Origin: an uncultured Truepera sp.
GTDB lineage: Bacteria > Deinococcota > Deinococci > Deinococcales > Trueperaceae
DNA length: 41,834 nucleotides
Assembly: GCA_902806425.1 (NCBI GenBank)
Contig: CADCWP010000035.1
Coordinates: 1-41,834, forward strand
Direction of reading: 5' to 3'
Shown here: positions 39,532-41,834 of the stretch, piece after piece
Position numbering within the stretch: position 1 is the stretch's first letter
Layout of the letters: every line of letters begins with the position of its first letter
Notes under the pieces: model-generated
What the model saw: only the letters and a program-made list of their open reading frames with translations
Databases searched by the model: none
Told to the model about the DNA's origin: nothing
Program-made: the position numbers and the translations under genes

Positions 39532-40427
39532 ACCTGCCCAAACCGTTTCTCAGGACCCTCCGCAACGTTCACGCCGACGTCGACGCGTGGGTGGTGGGAT
39601 TACCCGAAACCCTGGCGGGGCTCGAGGCACTCTGGCACATCCGCGTCACCGGCCTCGTCCCGCAACTTTTATACAACCTCGTCGCCCACGCCGAGCGCGC
39701 GGACGGAACCCCGTGCATCCTCAAACTGAGCCCGCCCTCGGACGACCTAAGGCGCGAAGGGCAGGCACTCTCCCTCTACGCGGGCGACGGCATCTGCCGC
39801 CTGCTAGAACGGGACGAGGGCGCGAACGCGCTGCTCTTGGAGAGGCTGACACCGGGCGTTTCACTTCAAGAACTCTGGACGCTCGAGCACGACGACGCCC
39901 ACACCCGCGTCGCTGCCCAACTGATGCAGCGGCTGTGGCGCAGGGTCCCCGAACCGCACCCGTTTCGCCCTCTCAGGAGCTGGGCGAGAGAGCTGTGGGA
40001 CTACGAAGGCACAAAGATTCCCGCACCGCAGAGGGTGCGTGCGAGGGCGCTTCTTCTCGAGCTTGGCCCCAACACTGACCCCATTTTGCTCCACGCCGAC
40101 CTGCACCACGGCAATATCCTCACCACAGCAGTTACCACAGGGAGCGAGCCGTACCTGGCTATCGACCCGAAAGGCATCGTGGGGGCAAGGGGGTACGACG
40201 TAGGCACCTATCTGCTCAACCCCGTGCAGGCCACCGCAAAGGAACTCACCGCATTGGCACCGCAACGCCTCGAGACCTTCAGCCGAGCACTAGGGTTGAG
40301 CCAGCGCGATCTTGCTGCCTTGGGGTTTGTCCACGCGGTTTTATCGGCGTGTTGGGACGCCGATAATCATGGGGACTGGGACGGGCGGGCACTCGAGGTG
40401 GCGCGGGGGCTCGAGCCGCTCGTTTAA
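39528..40427 (+). CDS. Aminoglycoside phosphotransferase-like kinase (streptomycin 6-kinase/hydroxyurea kinase family)
   Basis: A 299-residue small-molecule kinase. ILLHADLHHGNIL holds the catalytic Asp191 and Asn196, and YLAIDPKGIVGARGYDVGTY the metal-binding Asp213. This motif pair, with LHHGN and IDPKG, is typical of the APH(6)/hydroxyurea kinase branch. The N-terminal lobe has CILKLSPPSDDLRREGQAL with the ATP-binding Lys and Glu. Whether it confers antibiotic resistance is unknown; housekeeping roles are common in chromosomal copies. ATG at 39528 overlaps the GNAT stop (ATGA). Confidence 0.88.
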   Translation: MNLPKPFLRTLRNVHADVDAWVVGLPETLAGLEALWHIRVTGLVPQLLYNLVAHAERADGTPCILKLSPPSDDLRREGQALSLYAGDGICRLLERDEGANALLLERLTPGVSLQELWTLEHDDAHTRVAAQLMQRLWRRVPEPHPFRPLRSWARELWDYEGTKIPAPQRVRARALLLELGPNTDPILLHADLHHGNILTTAVTTGSEPYLAIDPKGIVGARGYDVGTYLLNPVQATAKELTALAPQRLETFSRALGLSQRDLAALGFVHAVLSACWDADNHGDWDGRALEVARGLEPLV

Positions 40428-40490
40428 GGGCGCTCTATGCTGAGCTACGAGTCAGGCCGCGCCTTGCGGACCTTCAACGCTCGAGCCTAC

Positions 40491-40519
40491 TTGTGACCTG
40501 CATCCAATCCCTTTAGGCT
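40491..40519 (+). promoter_or_regulatory. Complete promoter of a probable leaderless gene (helical orphan)
   Basis: TTGTGA (-35) and TAGGCT (-10) are separated by exactly 17 nt, and the ATG follows the -10 box after seven bases. It is the clearest leaderless promoter in the window. Confidence 0.65.
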
Positions 40520-40526
40520 TAGGGCC

Positions 40527-41024
40527 ATGAACGAGGAAAACTTAAAAAGCTATCTAAACGACCACCTGGCCGGTTCCACAGCGGCGGTAGAGCTGGCCCA
40601 GCACGCCCAAGACAGCAATCCGGACACACCTTTAGGCGCGTACCTTTACACCTTTTTAGAGGAAGTTGAGGAGGATAGAGGGGTCGTTAAGGACTTGCTG
40701 GAGCGTTTAGGCGGCGGGACCAACCCGGTGAAAACGGCCGTAGGCTGGTTTGCTGAGAAGGCGGCCCGGCTCAAGCTCAACCACCCCCTACAGAGCTATA
40801 CGGCCTTTGTCCGTATGGAGGAGCTCGAGGGTCTGCTGCTCGGGGTGCGGGGCAAGCTCGCGCTCTGGCACGCCCTCGAATACACGGTCGCGTCCGACCC
40901 TCACTTTGACGGATTCGACTTTATCGGCCTTGCCAAGCGGGCCGAAGGACAGCTCAGTGAGATAGAGCGACACCGGCTCGAGGCCGCACGGGAGGCCTTT
41001 TTGCCCGACGCGCCGCCTGCTTAA
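40527..41024 (+). CDS. Helical protein of unknown function (possible ferritin-like bundle)
   Basis: A 165-residue all-helical protein starting NLKSYLNDHLAGSTAAVELA. YTFLEEVEEDRGVVKDLLER, WFAEKAARLKLNHPLQSYTA and EELEGLLLGVRGKLALWHAL follow. I recall uncharacterised proteins with the same 'YLNDHLAGS' opening in other bacteria. Acidic and histidine positions on successive helices suggest a four-helix bundle, but the metal-ligand pattern of a ferritin is incomplete. No signal peptide. Single gene with its own promoter. Confidence 0.7.
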   Translation: MNEENLKSYLNDHLAGSTAAVELAQHAQDSNPDTPLGAYLYTFLEEVEEDRGVVKDLLERLGGGTNPVKTAVGWFAEKAARLKLNHPLQSYTAFVRMEELEGLLLGVRGKLALWHALEYTVASDPHFDGFDFIGLAKRAEGQLSEIERHRLEAAREAFLPDAPPA

Positions 41025-41044
41025 AGCTTGGTCAAGGAGCGCTC

Positions 41045-41050
41045 TATAAT
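41045..41050 (+). promoter_or_regulatory. -10 box of a probable leaderless promoter (Uma2 gene)
   Basis: A perfect TATAAT ends five bases before the ATG. TTAAAG 18 nt upstream is a weak -35. Confidence 0.6.
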
Positions 41051-41055
41051 GGGGC

Positions 41056-41604
41056 ATGACCACCGAGCCACGCTTTATGAACGCTCAAGCGTTACTCGAG
41101 CTTCCCCACGGTCATCTCCGTCACGAACTTATACAGGGAGAATTAATAGAGCTGGCTCCAGCCGGACACGAACACGGACGACTCGCCGCGCTCATCACCT
41201 CTTCGCTCCTTCAACATGTGCTGAAAAACCAACTGGGAGCCGTTTACGCCGCTGGAACGGGCTTTAAGCTCGCCTCGGACCTCGATACCGTGCGCGCGCC
41301 CGACGTCGCGTTTGTTTCAGCGGCACGGTTAGAGAACGTTGAGAGTAGCGGTTACTTTCCCGGCCCGCCCGACCTGGCCATTGAAATCATTTCACCCAAC
41401 GACCGCCACAATGAAGTTAGAGAAAAAGTCGAGATGTGGCTTCGTTACGGCGTCCGGATGGTGGTGACGCTCAATCCGCAGACGCGCACGGTGACGGTCT
41501 ACCGGAGTTTGAACAGTATCCGGATGATTCGGGGGGAAGGGCGGCTCGAGGGCGAGGATATCGTTCCCGGTTGGGTGTTGCCACTAGCAGAACTTTTTGA
41601 GTAG
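41056..41604 (+). CDS. Uma2 family (DUF820) PD-(D/E)XK-fold protein
   Basis: A 182-residue Uma2 protein. It has HELIQGELIELAPAGHEHGR at residues 23-42, VRAPDVAFVS with Asp83, PPDLAIEIISPND with Glu110, and VREKVEMWLRYGVRMVVTLN with Lys124. It ends GEDIVPGWVLPLAELF. The residues of the nuclease core are present, but the biological role of Uma2 proteins is not settled; they occur in many copies in cyanobacteria and Deinococcota. The ATG lies five bases after TATAAT, so it is probably leaderless. Confidence 0.92.
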   Translation: MTTEPRFMNAQALLELPHGHLRHELIQGELIELAPAGHEHGRLAALITSSLLQHVLKNQLGAVYAAGTGFKLASDLDTVRAPDVAFVSAARLENVESSGYFPGPPDLAIEIISPNDRHNEVREKVEMWLRYGVRMVVTLNPQTRTVTVYRSLNSIRMIRGEGRLEGEDIVPGWVLPLAELFE

Positions 41605-41612
41605 GTTTCTTT

Positions 41613-41798
41613 ATGACCGACTTTATATCGCCCAAAGTAGCAGAGCGACTGAAGTACTACGTTTACCTCTATATTGATCCTCGCTACAACCGCATCTTCT
41701 ATGTCGGCAAGGGTAAGGGAAGCAGAGTACTACAGCTAGTTGCAGAATTACTGAAGGTTATAGCCGCAGTGCCTGAACCAGCCTGCGGCATCCGTTGA
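41613..41798 (+). pseudogene. Truncated GIY-YIG-like fragment
   Basis: A 61-codon frame beginning MTDFISPKVAERLKYYVYLY followed by IDPRYNRIFYVGKGKGSRV. This is the start of LEM-3-like/GIY-YIG nuclease proteins (VYLYIDPR and FYVGKGKG). After 'GKGSRV' the similarity ends abruptly and the frame stops, so the catalytic Arg and Glu region is missing. The change suggests a deletion, frameshift or insertion at about 41730. Inverted AGCCTGC (41780-41786) and GCAGGCT (41811-41817) lie just downstream. The window ends too soon to see what interrupted it. Confidence 0.6.
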
Positions 41799-41834
41799 GC
41801 TGACAGTGCGGCAGGCTTTAGCAACAGCGGTGGT

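Noticed and set aside
1-41834. tRNA, rRNA, CRISPR array, prophage or toxin-antitoxin system
   Set aside because: I looked for T-loop motifs, evenly spaced direct repeats, integrase or transposase motifs and paired small ORFs, and saw none. Uma2 and GIY-YIG proteins alone are not a defence system.

Overview
The window looks like chromosomal DNA from a diderm, GC-rich bacterium of the Deinococcota. A Truepera-like lineage is my best guess, but it is inferred from style, not from a marker gene. Three things point that way. About a dozen start codons (ATG and GTG) have a TAnnnT -10 box only 5-8 nt upstream, the leaderless arrangement well known in Deinococcus. All substrate-binding proteins are soluble, without a lipobox, and all five exported proteins appear to be cleaved as Ala|Gln. 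The palindrome CTCGAG is strongly over-used throughout. I see no rRNA, tRNA, CRISPR array, complete insertion sequence or prophage.

Layout. (1) 1-7960, minus strand: a LacI-type regulator, a family-5 solute-binding protein, two Dpp/Opp-type permeases, two ATPases, a decayed TIM-barrel gene, a VOC protein and a family GH2 beta-mannosidase that runs off the left edge. Although the transporter is of the 'dipeptide' type, its company suggests import and hydrolysis of (manno-)oligosaccharides. (2) 8178-10381, plus strand: a conserved protein of unknown function and an acidic orphan. (3) 10412-11656 amine oxidase (minus) and 11818-12810 thioredoxin reductase (plus), the latter with a clear operator and terminator. 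(4) 13199-20324, minus strand: a SPOR protein, 2-phosphoglycerate kinase with three ATP-cone-like modules, a CoA pyrophosphatase-type Nudix protein, MazG and an alpha/beta hydrolase, then an overlapping four-gene set (DUF1684, GIY-YIG, DoxX-like, PgeF). (5) 20398-26985, plus strand: M28 peptidase, a second thioredoxin-reductase-like flavoprotein, a YczE-like membrane protein, an M20 amidohydrolase, HrcA and a MoaD-MoaE fusion. (6) 27171-31264: a DinB-like protein divergent from a PD-(D/E)XK-like protein, a DJ-1/PfpI remnant, two small membrane proteins and an amidase. (7) 31455-35538, plus strand: an iron-siderophore/cobalamin-type ABC importer with two binding proteins and two permeases but no ATPase. 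(8) 35715-41834, plus strand: prolyl oligopeptidase, GluQ, tandem-GNAT acetyltransferase, APH(6)-like kinase, a helical orphan, a Uma2 protein and a broken GIY-YIG fragment.

Housekeeping and damage-handling genes (Nudix, MazG, TrxB, PgeF, GluQ, MoaDE) are mixed with two regulated import operons. Both import operons carry an RNA hairpin between the binding-protein gene and the permease genes. Two gene relics (1134-1313, 28810-28971) have kept a start, a ribosome-binding site and a 4-nt GTGA overlap with the next gene, so they may survive as translational leaders. Nothing here is an obvious defence island. The most unusual signals are the CTCGAG signature, the leaderless promoter layout and these relic leader ORFs.
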